Counted from the stretch's first letter, positions 33,946 through 42,700 are shown. The stretch is DNA of 64,000 bases from Amycolatopsis rubida (GCF_900115345.1 NZ_FOWC01000012.1:174050-238049); one strand, 5' to 3'. Notes: generated by a model from the letters alone, not told the origin. Program-made: numbers and translations.

Positions 33946-34359
33946 ATGAGCGAGCAGTCCCAGCGGATCCTGGTGTTCAGCCACAAGGCCGAGGTCCGCG
34001 AGGCGATCATGAACGCCGTCGGCAGGCGCCCGGCGGCCGACCTCGGCCGCGTCGAGTGGGTCGAGGCGGCCGGCATCGCCGACGTGCTCGCCGAAATGGA
34101 CGCGGGCTCGGTCGACCTCGCGATCCTCGACGGCGAGGCGCAGCCGACCGGCGGCATCGGCCTGACCCGCCAGCTCAAGCACGAGATCGACGACTGCCCG
34201 CCGATCATCGTGGCCGTCCGCCGCCGGGACGACCGATGGCTCGCCACCTGGGCGCTGGCCGACGCCGTGCTGGTGCACCCGCTCGACCCGCTGACCGCGG
34301 CGGAAACCGTCGCCGGCGTGCTGCGCGCCGGGCGGGTCCCCGCCGTCAACGGCGGCTGA
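33946..34359 (+). CDS. atypical response-regulator receiver protein (Rv3143-like)
   Basis: A 137-residue single-domain receiver. The central phosphoacceptor-like Asp is in DLAILDGEAQPTGG. The usual acidic pair after strand 1 is absent (ILVFSHKAEV), and the conserved Lys before Pro is replaced (LVHPLDP). These substitutions match the M. tuberculosis Rv3143 group, so phosphorylation is uncertain. No sensor kinase or output domain is present. ATG 33946 follows GGAGG. It is immediately upstream of trpD. Confidence 0.8.
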   Translation: MSEQSQRILVFSHKAEVREAIMNAVGRRPAADLGRVEWVEAAGIADVLAEMDAGSVDLAILDGEAQPTGGIGLTRQLKHEIDDCPPIIVAVRRRDDRWLATWALADAVLVHPLDPLTAAETVAGVLRAGRVPAVNGG

Positions 34360-34364
34360 GCCCG

Positions 34365-35408
34365 GTGGGCGCCACCCCGCACACCTGGCCCGCGCTGCTC
34401 ACCCGGCTCATCGCCGGCGAGAACCTGTCCGCGGAGGACACGGCGTGGGCGATGGACCAGATCATGTCCGGCAGCGCCGGGCAGGCGCAGATCGGCGGCT
34501 TCGCGGTCGCGCTGCGCGCCAAGGGCGAAACGCCCGCGGAGATCTCCGGCATGGCCGACGCGATGCTGGCGCACGCCCGGCGGATCACGCTGAGCCGTCC
34601 CGCGGTGGACATCGTCGGCACCGGGGGCGACCGGTCGAACTCGGTGAACATCTCCACGATGGCGACGATCGTGACGGCGGCGGCGGGCGCTCCGGTGGCC
34701 AAGCACGGCAACCGGAGCGCGTCGTCGAAGTCCGGCGCGGCCGACGTGCTGGAAACCCTCGGCGTGAAGATCGACCTGCCGCCGGAAGCGGTGCTCGCGT
34801 CGCTCGAGGAGATCGGCATCGGGTTCTGCTTCGCCCCGGCGTTCCACCCGGCGTTCCGGCACACCGGCCCGCCGCGGCGCGAACTGGGCGTGCCGACCAC
34901 GTTCAACCTGCTGGGCCCGCTGACCAACCCGGCGCAGCCGCGAAGTGCCCTGATCGGCTGTGCGTACGCGGACAAAACCCGTGCCCTGGCGGAGATTTTC
35001 GCCGAACGCGGGATGTCGGTGCTGGTGGCCCGCGGCGACGACGGGCTGGACGAGATCACCACCACCACGACGACGTCGGTGCTGGTGGTCTCCGGCGGCA
35101 CGGTGACGGAACGCTCCTTCGACCCGCAGTCGCTCGACATCCCGCGCGCCACGGCGGAGGACCTGCGCGGCGGCGACGCCGCGGCGAACGCCGAGGTCGT
35201 CCGGGAACTGGTCAGCGGCAAGACCGGTCCGGTGCGCGACGCGGTGGCGCTGAACGCCGCCGCCGCGCTGGCCGCCTTCGCGGGCTTCTCCGGTTCGCTC
35301 GAAGACGACTTGGCGGCCGGGCTGGACCAAGCACGCCAGGCCATCGACAGCGGTGCGGCAGCGGCGCTGCTGGACCGGTGGATCGCGTTCTCCTCGGCTG
35401 ATCGCTGA
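34365..35408 (+). CDS. trpD: anthranilate phosphoribosyltransferase
   Basis: A 347-residue enzyme of tryptophan synthesis that attaches the PRPP-derived ribose to anthranilate. The PRPP loop is VGTGGDRSNSVNIST, followed by KHGNRSASSKSGAADVLE and the FAPAFHPAFRH segment of the anthranilate site. The GTG start lies 5 nt after the receiver gene stop, suggesting coexpression. As in M. tuberculosis (Rv2192c), trpD is next to ctaE/qcr rather than in a trp operon. Its stop faces the GlxA-type regulator across a perfect inverted repeat. Confidence 0.95.
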   Translation: MGATPHTWPALLTRLIAGENLSAEDTAWAMDQIMSGSAGQAQIGGFAVALRAKGETPAEISGMADAMLAHARRITLSRPAVDIVGTGGDRSNSVNISTMATIVTAAAGAPVAKHGNRSASSKSGAADVLETLGVKIDLPPEAVLASLEEIGIGFCFAPAFHPAFRHTGPPRRELGVPTTFNLLGPLTNPAQPRSALIGCAYADKTRALAEIFAERGMSVLVARGDDGLDEITTTTTTSVLVVSGGTVTERSFDPQSLDIPRATAEDLRGGDAAANAEVVRELVSGKTGPVRDAVALNAAAALAAFAGFSGSLEDDLAAGLDQARQAIDSGAAAALLDRWIAFSSADR

Positions 35409-35465
35409 CCGTCCGCGCTGCCCGAAGTTCGCCTCGGCCAGCGAGCGCGGCCTGCCTCGGTGGAC

Positions 35466-35520
35466 GTCCGTGAGGGGAACCCTGCGGGAATCTGATTCCC
35501 GCAGGGTTCCCCTCACGGAC
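35466..35520. repeat. convergent-gap palindromic repeat, copy R2 (perfect 27-bp arms)
   Basis: The most intact family member: 27-nt arms pair perfectly around a single central base (core GGGAATC-T-GATTCCC, outer GTCCGTGAGGGG). The last bases overlap the stop codon of the GlxA-type gene (35513-35515). It lies between convergent trpD and that gene and is a strong bidirectional terminator candidate. Confidence 0.85.
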
Positions 35521-36484
35521 GGAAAGCGGTCCGGTATGCGCTGGGCGTGGTAGAGCGCAGCCGCGAGAACTGGTGCCGCAGCGCAGCCGCGGAGGTGTAA
35601 CCGCAGGCCACCGCGATGTCCTCCACTGAAAGCGAGCCCTCCTCCAGCAGCGCCTGCGCCCGGTCGAGGCGGCGTTCGGTCAGCCAGCGATGCGGAGTCG
35701 TTCCGGTCGCGGCGGAGAAGCGGCGCAGGAACGTCCGCTCCCCCAATCCGCTGCGGCGAGCCAGCTCCGCGACCGTGAACGGCTGGTCCAACCGCCGTTC
35801 CACCCATTCGAGCGCTTCGGCGACCACCGCGTCGTCCGGAGCGGCCGTCGCGGGCACTGGGGCCTGCACGAACTGCGCCTGCCCGCCGGCGCGGTGCGGA
35901 GCGGCCACCATCCGCCGGGCCAGTGCCGTCGCCGCCGCGACTCCGCGCAAGCGCCGCACCAGGTGCAGGCACAGATCCACCGCGGCGACCGTCCCAGCGC
36001 TGGTGAACACGCCGTCGTCGTCCGCATAGAGGGCTTGGGGATCTACTTCCGCGGCGGGAAACAGGCGGCGGAATTCCGGCTCGTAGATCCAGTGCACCGT
36101 GCAGCGACGGCCGGCCAGCAGTCCCGCGTAACCGAGCGAAAACACTCCCGCGCAGAACCCCGCCACCCACGCGCCGCGTTCCCGCGCAGCGCGCAAGGCG
36201 TCCAGCAATGGCTCCGGCGGCGGCGCGGTCCGCGGCGCCTGGGTGGGCACAATCACCAAATCCGCCGACGCCGCGAAGTCGAGATCGCGCAGTCCGGCGA
36301 GGCCGAATCCGGACCAGCTGGCCACCTCCGCCCCGCCCGGCGAGCACACGCCGAAGTCCCAGCCGGGCATGCCGTCCGCGCTGCGGTCGGTGCCGAACAC
36401 CTCGCACGCGACCCCCAGCTCGAACGGCGAAACCCGGTCCGCGAGCAGCACGGCGACCCGGTGCACGTCCATGCGACCCAGCAT
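35513..36484 (-). CDS. GlxA-type transcriptional regulator (DJ-1/PfpI plus AraC HTH)
   Basis: A 323-residue protein. Residues 8-170 are a DJ-1/PfpI-like amidase domain (VAVLLADRVSPFELGVACEV, GAWVAGFCAGVFSLGYAGLL with Cys at the nucleophile elbow). Residues 215-315 are an AraC double helix-turn-helix (FTVAELARRSGLGERTFLRR, VEDIAVACGYTSAAALRHQF). Such regulators often control the adjacent divergent gene, here an EamA transporter. The last residues are encoded within the R2 repeat. Start ATG 36484; ATG 36472 is an alternative. Confidence 0.9.
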   Translation of the reverse strand: MLGRMDVHRVAVLLADRVSPFELGVACEVFGTDRSADGMPGWDFGVCSPGGAEVASWSGFGLAGLRDLDFAASADLVIVPTQAPRTAPPPEPLLDALRAARERGAWVAGFCAGVFSLGYAGLLAGRRCTVHWIYEPEFRRLFPAAEVDPQALYADDDGVFTSAGTVAAVDLCLHLVRRLRGVAAATALARRMVAAPHRAGGQAQFVQAPVPATAAPDDAVVAEALEWVERRLDQPFTVAELARRSGLGERTFLRRFSAATGTTPHRWLTERRLDRAQALLEEGSLSVEDIAVACGYTSAAALRHQFSRLRSTTPSAYRTAFRP

Positions 36485-36486
36485 GT

Positions 36487-36497
36487 CACAAGTTGTG
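36487..36497. promoter_or_regulatory. small palindrome in the GlxA/EamA divergent region
   Basis: CACAA-G-TTGTG is a perfect 5-nt inverted repeat just upstream of the regulator start and 59 nt from the transporter start. It is a possible operator. Confidence 0.3.
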
Positions 36498-36555
36498 CGG
36501 TCATTGTCATCTCTGACACTGGTTGAGCGGAACCGCCGCGACGAATCTGGGTCGC

Positions 36556-37464
36556 ATGAAGAACCCCGAATCCCGCCCGGTCCTGCAGTGGTCCGCGGCG
36601 ATGGCGTTGTCCGGCACGATCGGCGCGGTCGTGCTCGAAAGCGGCGCGGCCGCCCCGGCGGTGGCCTTCGCCCGCTGCCTCGTCGGCGGTGTCCTGCTGG
36701 TCGGGTGGTCCCTGGCCCGAGGCTGGTTCCGCGACTGGCGGCCGGCCCGCCGCGACCTGCTGCTCGCTGTCGCCGGCGGCCTGCTGCTGGTCGGCAACTG
36801 GGTGCTGCTGTTCGCGTCCTACTCGCTGTCGTCCATCGGCGTCAGCACCGTCGTCTACCACACCCAACCGCTGATCCTGGTCGGCATGGCGGCGATGTTC
36901 CTCGGCGAGAAAGTCGGCCGCTCGCACCTCCTGCGCGCGTGCGTGGCTTTCGCCGGAGTTATGGTGATTTCCCTTTCCGCACAAGGAGATGACGGACAAC
37001 CCGTGCGGTTCGCCGGGATCGCGCTCGCGCTCGGCGCGGCCCTGCTCTACGCCGGTGCGTCCTTCATCGCGAAGCAGCTCAAGCACATCCGGCCGCATTT
37101 GCTCGCGGCGGTGCAGCTGACGGTCGGCGCGATCGTGCTCGCCCCCGCGCTGATTTTCACTCCGCTGCCGAGCTCGGCTCCGGGACTGCTGTGGCTCCTG
37201 CTGCTGGGCACAGTGCACACCGCGGTGATGTACGTGCTGATGTACGCCAGCATCGGCAAGCTGCCGACCACGACGGTGGCGCTGCTGTCCTACCTGTACC
37301 CGGTGGTCGCGGTCGTGGTGGACATGCTGGCGTTCGGCCACCGGCTCACCTGGCCGGAGGGCCTGGGGATGCTGGCGGTGCTCGCCGCGGCGCTCGCTCC
37401 GCAGCGCGCCAAGGCGGATACGCGCGACGCCCGGCCGGAAATTCCCAGCCGGGCGTCGCGGTGA
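36556..37464 (+). CDS. EamA-family (DMT) transporter
   Basis: A 302-residue protein with ten predicted membrane helices in two EamA halves (for example WSAAMALSGTIGAVVLESGA and LYAGASFIAKQLKHIRPHLL). Its segments NWVLLFASYSLSSIGVSTVV and VYHTQPL match drug/metabolite exporters. ATG 36556 is chosen over an upstream in-frame start because sequence before it overlaps the promoter region. It likely exports an amino acid or metabolite and is probably regulated by the divergent GlxA-type protein. It ends 11 nt from the convergent ctaF stop. Confidence 0.88.
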   Translation: MKNPESRPVLQWSAAMALSGTIGAVVLESGAAAPAVAFARCLVGGVLLVGWSLARGWFRDWRPARRDLLLAVAGGLLLVGNWVLLFASYSLSSIGVSTVVYHTQPLILVGMAAMFLGEKVGRSHLLRACVAFAGVMVISLSAQGDDGQPVRFAGIALALGAALLYAGASFIAKQLKHIRPHLLAAVQLTVGAIVLAPALIFTPLPSSAPGLLWLLLLGTVHTAVMYVLMYASIGKLPTTTVALLSYLYPVVAVVVDMLAFGHRLTWPEGLGMLAVLAAALAPQRAKADTRDARPEIPSRASR

Positions 37465-37475
37465 AGCGGAAAAAC

Positions 37476-37898
37476 TCAGTCGTGCTCGGGACCGGTGTGG
37501 TACTCGAACACCAGCCCGCCCACGGCGATGAGCAGGGCCACGATCGCCATCACGAGCAGCCAGATGTGGAAGAACGCGAGGGCGAGGCCGGCCAGCCCGG
37601 CCGCCGCGGCCAGCGCGACCGGCCAGTAGCTGCCCGGGCTGAAGAAGCCCAGCTCGCCCGCGCCGTCGCTGATCTCGGCGTCCTCGCGGTCCTCCGGGCG
37701 CTCTTCGATCCGGCGGGACACGAACTGCATGTAGCTGCCGGCGAGGAACGCGAGGCCGCCGGTCAGGAACAGCGCGACGATGCCGACCGGCTCGGCCTTC
37801 TGGTCGGTCGTGAAGAGCGCGGTCATGACCCAGTAAACGGCGGTCATGAGGACGGCGAATCCCGCCACCATGTAGAAAATCCGGGCTTCGACCTTCAT
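37476..37898 (-). CDS. ctaF: cytochrome c oxidase subunit IV (actinobacterial CtaF)
   Basis: A 140-residue protein with four membrane helices: MVAGFAVLMTAVYWVMTALF, IVALFLTGGLAFLAG, WPVALAAAAGLAGLALAF and LLVMAIVALLIAVGGLVF. GFFSPGSYWP is the conserved loop of the family. It is 32 nt downstream of ctaC on the same strand, the usual actinobacterial pair. Confidence 0.95.
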   Translation of the reverse strand: MKVEARIFYMVAGFAVLMTAVYWVMTALFTTDQKAEPVGIVALFLTGGLAFLAGSYMQFVSRRIEERPEDREDAEISDGAGELGFFSPGSYWPVALAAAAGLAGLALAFFHIWLLVMAIVALLIAVGGLVFEYHTGPEHD

Positions 37899-37930
37899 GG
37901 GATTGGTCCCCTACTCCTCTGGGTTCGCCG

Positions 37931-38896
37931 TCAGTTGGACGCGGTGCGCGCGGTGCGGTCGGTGTTGAACGGCTTCGTGGTCACCGCGAACGGGCTGCAC
38001 AGCTCGCCGCAGTTCATCGACGCCAGCGCCTCGGCCGCGCTGTTCGGCTTGCCGGTCTTCGGGTTCGTCTCGGTGCGCAGCTTGAGGTACTGGTCGTACT
38101 TGTCCGGGGACAAGGCCCGCACCTCGAAGTTCATCACCGAATGGTACGTCCCGCACAGCTCGGCGCAGCGGCCGACGAACGAGCCCTCGCGGTCGATCGA
38201 GTTCTGGAACGAGCTGTCCTGGTTGTTCTTCTCCGGATCCGGCATCACGTCGCGCTTGAAGTTGAACTCCGGGACCCAGAACGAGTGGATGACGTCCGTC
38301 GAGCGGAGCCGGTACTCGATGGTCTTGTTCGTCGGCAGCACGAGCAGCGGGATCTCGCCGGAGGAGCCGACGGTGCTCACCTGGGTGCCGTCGGCGCGCT
38401 TGGCGTTCTCGCCCTCGTACTTGAACTCCCAGTTCCACTGGAAGGCGATCACGTCGACCACGACGTCCGGGTTCGGCTTCTTGTCGAGGACCTTGCTCTC
38501 GGTCGTCGCGGTGAAGAAGAACAGCACGCAGACCATGATCGTCGGCAGGACGACCGTGAAGATCTCCAGCGGGATGTTGTACTGGAACTGCCGGGGCAGG
38601 TCCTCGGGGCCCTCGGCGGCCGCGCCCTTCTTCTTGCGGTGGAAGATCGCGGTCCAGAAGATCAGGGCCCACACGATCGCGCCGACGACGAGCGCCGCGA
38701 CGACCGTCCACGTCCAGAGGGTGCGCATCTGGTCGGCTTGCGGCGTGACGCCCTTGGGCCAGCCGAAGCGGAGGATCTCGTCTCCCGAGCAGCCCGTCGC
38801 GGTCAGCGCCACCAGCACGGCCAGCGCGGCGACACGCCCGACCCGCTTACCCACCGGGGTGCGCTCTGGTTTTCCCACTGCGCCCTGCCCTTTCAC
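37931..38896 (-). CDS. ctaC: cytochrome c oxidase subunit II
   Basis: A 321-residue lipoprotein-type subunit. The signal peptide ends at a lipobox (LTATGCSG, Cys near residue 36), followed by two membrane helices (VVAALVVGAIVWALIFWTAI and EIFTVVLPTIMVCVLFFFTA) and a cupredoxin domain. CuA ligands are visible in DVIHSFWVPE and GRCAELCGTYHSVM. The C-terminal extension has an extra Cys pair (MNCGELCSPF). It receives electrons from QcrC in the supercomplex. Confidence 0.96.
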   Translation of the reverse strand: MKGQGAVGKPERTPVGKRVGRVAALAVLVALTATGCSGDEILRFGWPKGVTPQADQMRTLWTWTVVAALVVGAIVWALIFWTAIFHRKKKGAAAEGPEDLPRQFQYNIPLEIFTVVLPTIMVCVLFFFTATTESKVLDKKPNPDVVVDVIAFQWNWEFKYEGENAKRADGTQVSTVGSSGEIPLLVLPTNKTIEYRLRSTDVIHSFWVPEFNFKRDVMPDPEKNNQDSSFQNSIDREGSFVGRCAELCGTYHSVMNFEVRALSPDKYDQYLKLRTETNPKTGKPNSAAEALASMNCGELCSPFAVTTKPFNTDRTARTASN

Positions 38897-39090
38897 CCAA
38901 CAGGCCCTCTCACACCGGGCCTTCTTCGACCGATCTTCGTGACAGGCGGAGCCTAGCCGAGTTGGCCGCTCCCGCTGACCAAGGGGTGACCAGTTGCGCC
39001 ACGCGTCACCCGCGTTCCGGGCGAGGCGCCCCGCCCCGGCATACTGGGCCCTTCCCCGGACCGGCCCGACCCTGAGGTGTGTGAGTACAC
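38897..39090. promoter_or_regulatory. divergent ctaC/asnB intergenic region
   Basis: A 194-bp gap with starts on both sides. CATACT (about 39040-39045) could be a -10 for asnB. I see no conserved riboswitch or palindrome. Confidence 0.3.
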
Positions 39091-41025
39091 GTGTGCGGCC
39101 TGCTTGGACTGATCTGCGCGACCGAAAACGACGCCTCGAACGCCCGGGAGAGCGTCGGCGCGGCGATGCGCTGCCAGCGCCACCGCGGCCCTGACGAGCA
39201 GGACACCTGGGCGGACGCCGAGGTCGTGTACGGCTTCAACCGGCTCGCCTTCATCGACGTCGACCACGCGCACCAGCCGCTGGTGTGGGGCCCGCCGGAG
39301 GCTCCCGGCCGGTACACGCTGAACTTCAACGGCGAGATCTACAACTACCGCGAACTGCGCGACGAGCTCGCCGAAGAATTCGGTGCGAAGTTCGCCACTG
39401 AAGGCGACGGCGAGGCGATCGTCGCGGCTTATCACTACCTCGGGGACAAAGCGGTCGAAAAACTGCGCGGCATGTTCGCGTTCCTGATCTGGGATTCGGC
39501 GGAAAAGGTCGTTTTCGGCGCGCGCGACCCGTTCGGGATCAAACCGCTCTACTACAGCGAAGGCCCGAAGGGCACCGCGTTCTCCAGCGAGAAGAAGAGC
39601 CTGCTGGAGCTGTCGGACACGCTCGGCGTCGCGCAGGAGCTGGACCGCACGGCCCTGCAGCACTACCTGGTCCTGCAGTACGCGCCGGAGCCGGAGTCGC
39701 TGCACACCGCGATCCGCCGCGTCGAGTCCGGCACCTCGTTCCGGCTCTCGCCGGGCGGGAAGCCCGAGTTCACCCGCTACTTCCACCCGAAGTTCGCCGC
39801 GAAGCCGGTGAACGGCCCCGCCGAGGCCGAGGCGCTGTACGAGCGCATCGCCGATGTGATGCGCGACTCGGTCGGCAAGCACATGATCTCCGACCCGGAC
39901 GTCACGGTCGGCGCGTTCCTCTCCGGCGGCATCGACTCCACCGCGACCGCGACGCTCGCCAAGGAGCACAACCCGAACCTCATCGCGTTCACCACCGGGT
40001 TCGAGCGCGAGGGCTACTCCGAGGTGGACGTGGCCGCGGAATCGGCCGCCGCGATCGGCGTGAAGCACGTGGTCCGCACGGTGTCGGCGGACGAGATGAT
40101 GGAAGCGCTGCCGCTCATCGTCTGGTACCTGGACGACCCGGTCGCCGACCCGGCGCTGGTCCCGCTGTGGTTCATCGCGCGCGAGGCGCGCAAGCACGTG
40201 AAGGCGGTGCTGTCCGGCGAAGGCGCGGACGAGCTGTTCGGCGGCTACACGATCTACGGCGAGCCGATCTCGCTGGCTCCGTTCGAGAAGATCCCCGGCG
40301 GCGTGCGGAAACTGCTGGGCAAGGTGTCCACGAAGATCCCGGAGGGCACCCGCGGCAAGGACCTGCTGCGCCGCGGCGCGCTCCCGCTGGAAGACCGCTA
40401 CTACGGCAACGCCCGCAACTTCCGCGACGAGCAGCTGCGCGCCGTGCTGCGGACCTACCAGGAAGACGTCGGCTTCAAGGACGTCACCGACCCCTGGTAC
40501 GAGGTGTCCCGCGGCTGGGACCCGGTGGCCCGCATGCAGCACGTGGATTTGTTCACCTGGCTGCGCGGCGACATCCTGGTCAAGGCGGACAAGGTCACCA
40601 TGGCGAACTCGCTGGAGCTGCGGGTGCCGTTCCTCGACGCCGAGGTGTTCAAGGTCGCCGCTTCGATCCCGCTGGACCAGAAACTCGCCCACGGCACCAC
40701 GAAGTACGCGCTGCGCCAGGCCCTGGCGAAGATCATCCCCGGCCACGTGCTGAACCGGAAGAAACTGGGCTTCCCCGTGCCGATCCGGCTGTGGCTGCGC
40801 AACGAGATGCACGACTGGGCCCGCGGCATCATCAACGACTCGAAGACCGACGAGCTGCTGGACAAAACCGCCGTGCTCCGCCTGCTGGACGAGCACAAGG
40901 AGGGCCAGCTGGACCGCAGCCGCCAGCTCTGGGCTCTGCTGGTCTTCATGCTGTGGCACGGCATCTTCGTGGAACACCGCATCAAGCCGGAAATCCCGGA
41001 ACCGGCCTACCCCGTCAAGCTCTGA
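39091..41025 (+). CDS. asnB: glutamine-hydrolysing asparagine synthetase
   Basis: A 644-residue class II amidotransferase. The N-terminal nucleophile Cys2 is in MCGLLGLI after GTG 39091, and the glutaminase domain has RLAFIDVDHAHQPL and NFNGEIYNYRELR. The synthetase domain has the PP-loop GAFLSGGIDST and LSGEGADELFGGY. Such AsnB proteins either make asparagine or amidate peptidoglycan DAP; sequence alone does not decide. It lies beside ctaC as in M. tuberculosis (Rv2200c-Rv2201). No ribosome site stands out. Confidence 0.95.
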   Translation: MCGLLGLICATENDASNARESVGAAMRCQRHRGPDEQDTWADAEVVYGFNRLAFIDVDHAHQPLVWGPPEAPGRYTLNFNGEIYNYRELRDELAEEFGAKFATEGDGEAIVAAYHYLGDKAVEKLRGMFAFLIWDSAEKVVFGARDPFGIKPLYYSEGPKGTAFSSEKKSLLELSDTLGVAQELDRTALQHYLVLQYAPEPESLHTAIRRVESGTSFRLSPGGKPEFTRYFHPKFAAKPVNGPAEAEALYERIADVMRDSVGKHMISDPDVTVGAFLSGGIDSTATATLAKEHNPNLIAFTTGFEREGYSEVDVAAESAAAIGVKHVVRTVSADEMMEALPLIVWYLDDPVADPALVPLWFIAREARKHVKAVLSGEGADELFGGYTIYGEPISLAPFEKIPGGVRKLLGKVSTKIPEGTRGKDLLRRGALPLEDRYYGNARNFRDEQLRAVLRTYQEDVGFKDVTDPWYEVSRGWDPVARMQHVDLFTWLRGDILVKADKVTMANSLELRVPFLDAEVFKVAASIPLDQKLAHGTTKYALRQALAKIIPGHVLNRKKLGFPVPIRLWLRNEMHDWARGIINDSKTDELLDKTAVLRLLDEHKEGQLDRSRQLWALLVFMLWHGIFVEHRIKPEIPEPAYPVKL

Positions 41026-41034
41026 CCGCAGGTG

Positions 41035-41076
41035 AGGGGAAATCTGATTCCCTCAGGGTTCCCCTCACGGCCCTGA
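41035..41076. repeat. convergent-gap palindromic repeat, copy R3 (shortened left arm)
   Basis: GGTGAGGGGAA pairs with the right-hand TTCCCCTCACGG, and the central ATCTGAT core is kept. About 10 nt of the left arm are missing relative to R2. It lies between convergent asnB and adoK. Confidence 0.7.
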
Positions 41077-41120
41077 AACCACACCAGCGCACCCACCAAA
41101 CCAGGCACCCATACCACCCG

Positions 41121-41266
41121 CACCCCGATCCGAAGCCCGAATGCGGACGGCGGGTGCTTGTCAAGGCATCTTTCCCGCCTTGACGAGCACCCGCCGTCCG
41201 TCAGCACCATCAGCTTCGGGGTGCCCGCAAGCGATCGGGCGCAAGGTCGCCGCCAGGCGACGAGCA
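41121..41266. repeat. second intergenic composite element, long version
   Basis: It has the same flanks as the 12.4-kb element (CACCCCGATCCGAAGCC, AGCTTCGGGGTG, and the GTCGCC-GCCA-GGCGAC hairpin), but about 55 extra nt lie between the flanks. Confidence 0.6.
41145..41199. terminator. long 23-bp hairpin, probable bidirectional terminator
   Basis: GGACGGCGGGTGCTTGTCAA at the left pairs with the matching right arm that ends CCCGCCGTCC: 23-nt arms, one mismatch, 9-nt loop. It is located between convergent genes. Confidence 0.7.
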
Positions 41267-41273
41267 GGCCCGG

Positions 41274-42263
41274 TCAAGCAGGCAGAACCGCCGCGATCTC
41301 CTCGGCAGCCTCCGGCCCGAACGCCTCCCGCAACCGCCCCAACGCCTCAGCCCGCTCCAGCGTCCACTCCTGCGTCCCCACCGTCTCCAAAACCAGCACC
41401 GCGATCAAACACCCCAACTGCGCGGCCCGCTCCAAACTGAGCCCGCCGTCGATCGCCGCGAGGAACCCGGCCCGGAACCCGTCCCCAACCCCAGTGGGAT
41501 CGGCCTTCCCGCGCTCCGGAACCGCCCCGATCTGCAGCGCGGTCCCGTCCCGCCCGACGATCTCCACGCCCTTCTCCCCCAGCGTGGTGATCCGCAGCCC
41601 GACCCGCTCCAGCACATCGGCCTCGGTCCAGCCGGTCTTCTGCAGCAGCAACTCCCACTCGTAGTCGTTGCTGAACAGGTACTTGGCCCCCTCGACGAAC
41701 GACCGCACCTGCGCCCCGTCCATCCGGGCCAGCTGCTGCGACGGGTCGACCGCGAAGGTGTACCCCCGCTGACGGCACTCCTGAGCGTGCCGGACCATGC
41801 CCTCAGGATCGTCCGGGCTGATCAGCACGAGCCCGAGCCCGCCGACCCGGTCCGAAATCGGCCCCATCTCGATATTGCGGGACTCCGCCATCGCGCCCGC
41901 GTAGAACGTCGCGATCTGGCACATGTCCTCGTCGGTGGTGCACACGAAGCGCGCGGTGTGCGCGACCTCGGACACCAGCACGCCCGCGGTGTCCACGCCG
42001 TGCCGCTGCAGCCACGACTGGTAGTCCGCCCAGTCCTGGCCGACGGCTCCGACGAGCACCGGCTGCACGCCGAGCACGCCGAGGCCGAACGCGATGTTCG
42101 CGCCGATGCCGCCGCGGCGCACGACGAGGTCGTCGGCGAGGAAGCTCAGCGACACCCGGTGCAGCTGCTCGGCGACGAGCTGCTCGGCGAACCTCCCCGG
42201 GAAGTGCATCAGATGGTCCGTCGCGATGCTGCCGGACACGGCGATCCTGGGCTTGTCTGCCAC
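41274..42263 (-). CDS. adoK: adenosine kinase, PfkB family (AdoK)
   Basis: A 329-residue PfkB-fold kinase. ISGSIATDHLMHFPGRF-type N-terminus, RRGGIGANIAFGLGVLG, VDPSQQLARMDG, YLFSNDYEWELLLQKTGW and the catalytic DPTGVGDGFRAGFL (Asp base) closely match mycobacterial AdoK (Rv2202c) as I recall it. Actinobacterial AdoK is a sugar-kinase-like adenosine kinase of purine salvage. GTG 42263 follows GTGAGGAGAA. It is convergent with asnB. Confidence 0.92.
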   Translation of the reverse strand: MADKPRIAVSGSIATDHLMHFPGRFAEQLVAEQLHRVSLSFLADDLVVRRGGIGANIAFGLGVLGVQPVLVGAVGQDWADYQSWLQRHGVDTAGVLVSEVAHTARFVCTTDEDMCQIATFYAGAMAESRNIEMGPISDRVGGLGLVLISPDDPEGMVRHAQECRQRGYTFAVDPSQQLARMDGAQVRSFVEGAKYLFSNDYEWELLLQKTGWTEADVLERVGLRITTLGEKGVEIVGRDGTALQIGAVPERGKADPTGVGDGFRAGFLAAIDGGLSLERAAQLGCLIAVLVLETVGTQEWTLERAEALGRLREAFGPEAAEEIAAVLPA

Positions 42264-42409
42264 CGGTTCTCCTCACGGGGTGGATGAGCTGTCGTTTTCG
42301 CGCCCTGACGCAAGTTACCCGCTGGTCATGACCCTTCCGGGTAGTTTCCGCGCCACGTTCCGACACTACCGGCCGGTACTCGTTTCCCGTTCAAGTCCGG
42401 CTGAATAGC

Positions 42410-42604
42410 GTGACGTTCGTGAACCTCGCGACCGAACCGGAAACCCTCGGCGACCTGATCGCCGACTGCGCCCACCTCCCGTCCGCGCTGCGGCCCGAGC
42501 GCCCCGCCGGCCAGGCCCGGCTGCCCCGGCCCAGGACCGCCCGGCCGTGGACGGTCGACGACGCCTGCCACGCGCAGGTCGCCGATCTCGACGCGTACGT
42601 CTGA
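42410..42604 (+). CDS. small hypothetical protein (64 residues)
   Basis: The GTG-initiated frame has G or C at nearly every third codon position, so it is probably coding. The sequence is MTFVNLATEPETLGDLIADC to DDACHAQVADLDAYV, with a Pro/Arg-rich middle and two cysteines. There is no ribosome site, and the start is in a divergent gap from adoK. No family is recognised. Confidence 0.55.
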   Translation: MTFVNLATEPETLGDLIADCAHLPSALRPERPAGQARLPRPRTARPWTVDDACHAQVADLDAYV

Positions 42605-42653
42605 GCCCGCGAACGCTCGGCAGCAGGTGAACGGCGTCCGCGCCGGAAAACGC

Positions 42654-42689
42654 AAACAGGCCCCGGCGCGGCCGCGCCGGGGCCTGTTT
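42654..42689. terminator. perfect 36-nt palindromic terminator
   Basis: AAACAGGCCCCGGCGCGG pairs perfectly with its mirror CCGCGCCGGGGCCTGTTT. It lies between the convergent small gene and erpA and ends in a T-run on both strands. Confidence 0.85.
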
Positions 42690-42700
42690 CAGCTCTGGGT

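Noticed and set aside
33594..36407. A 937-codon minus-strand frame opposite the receiver gene and trpD
   Set aside because: Its sequence is Arg-rich shadow; trpD and the receiver have strong domain evidence on the plus strand.
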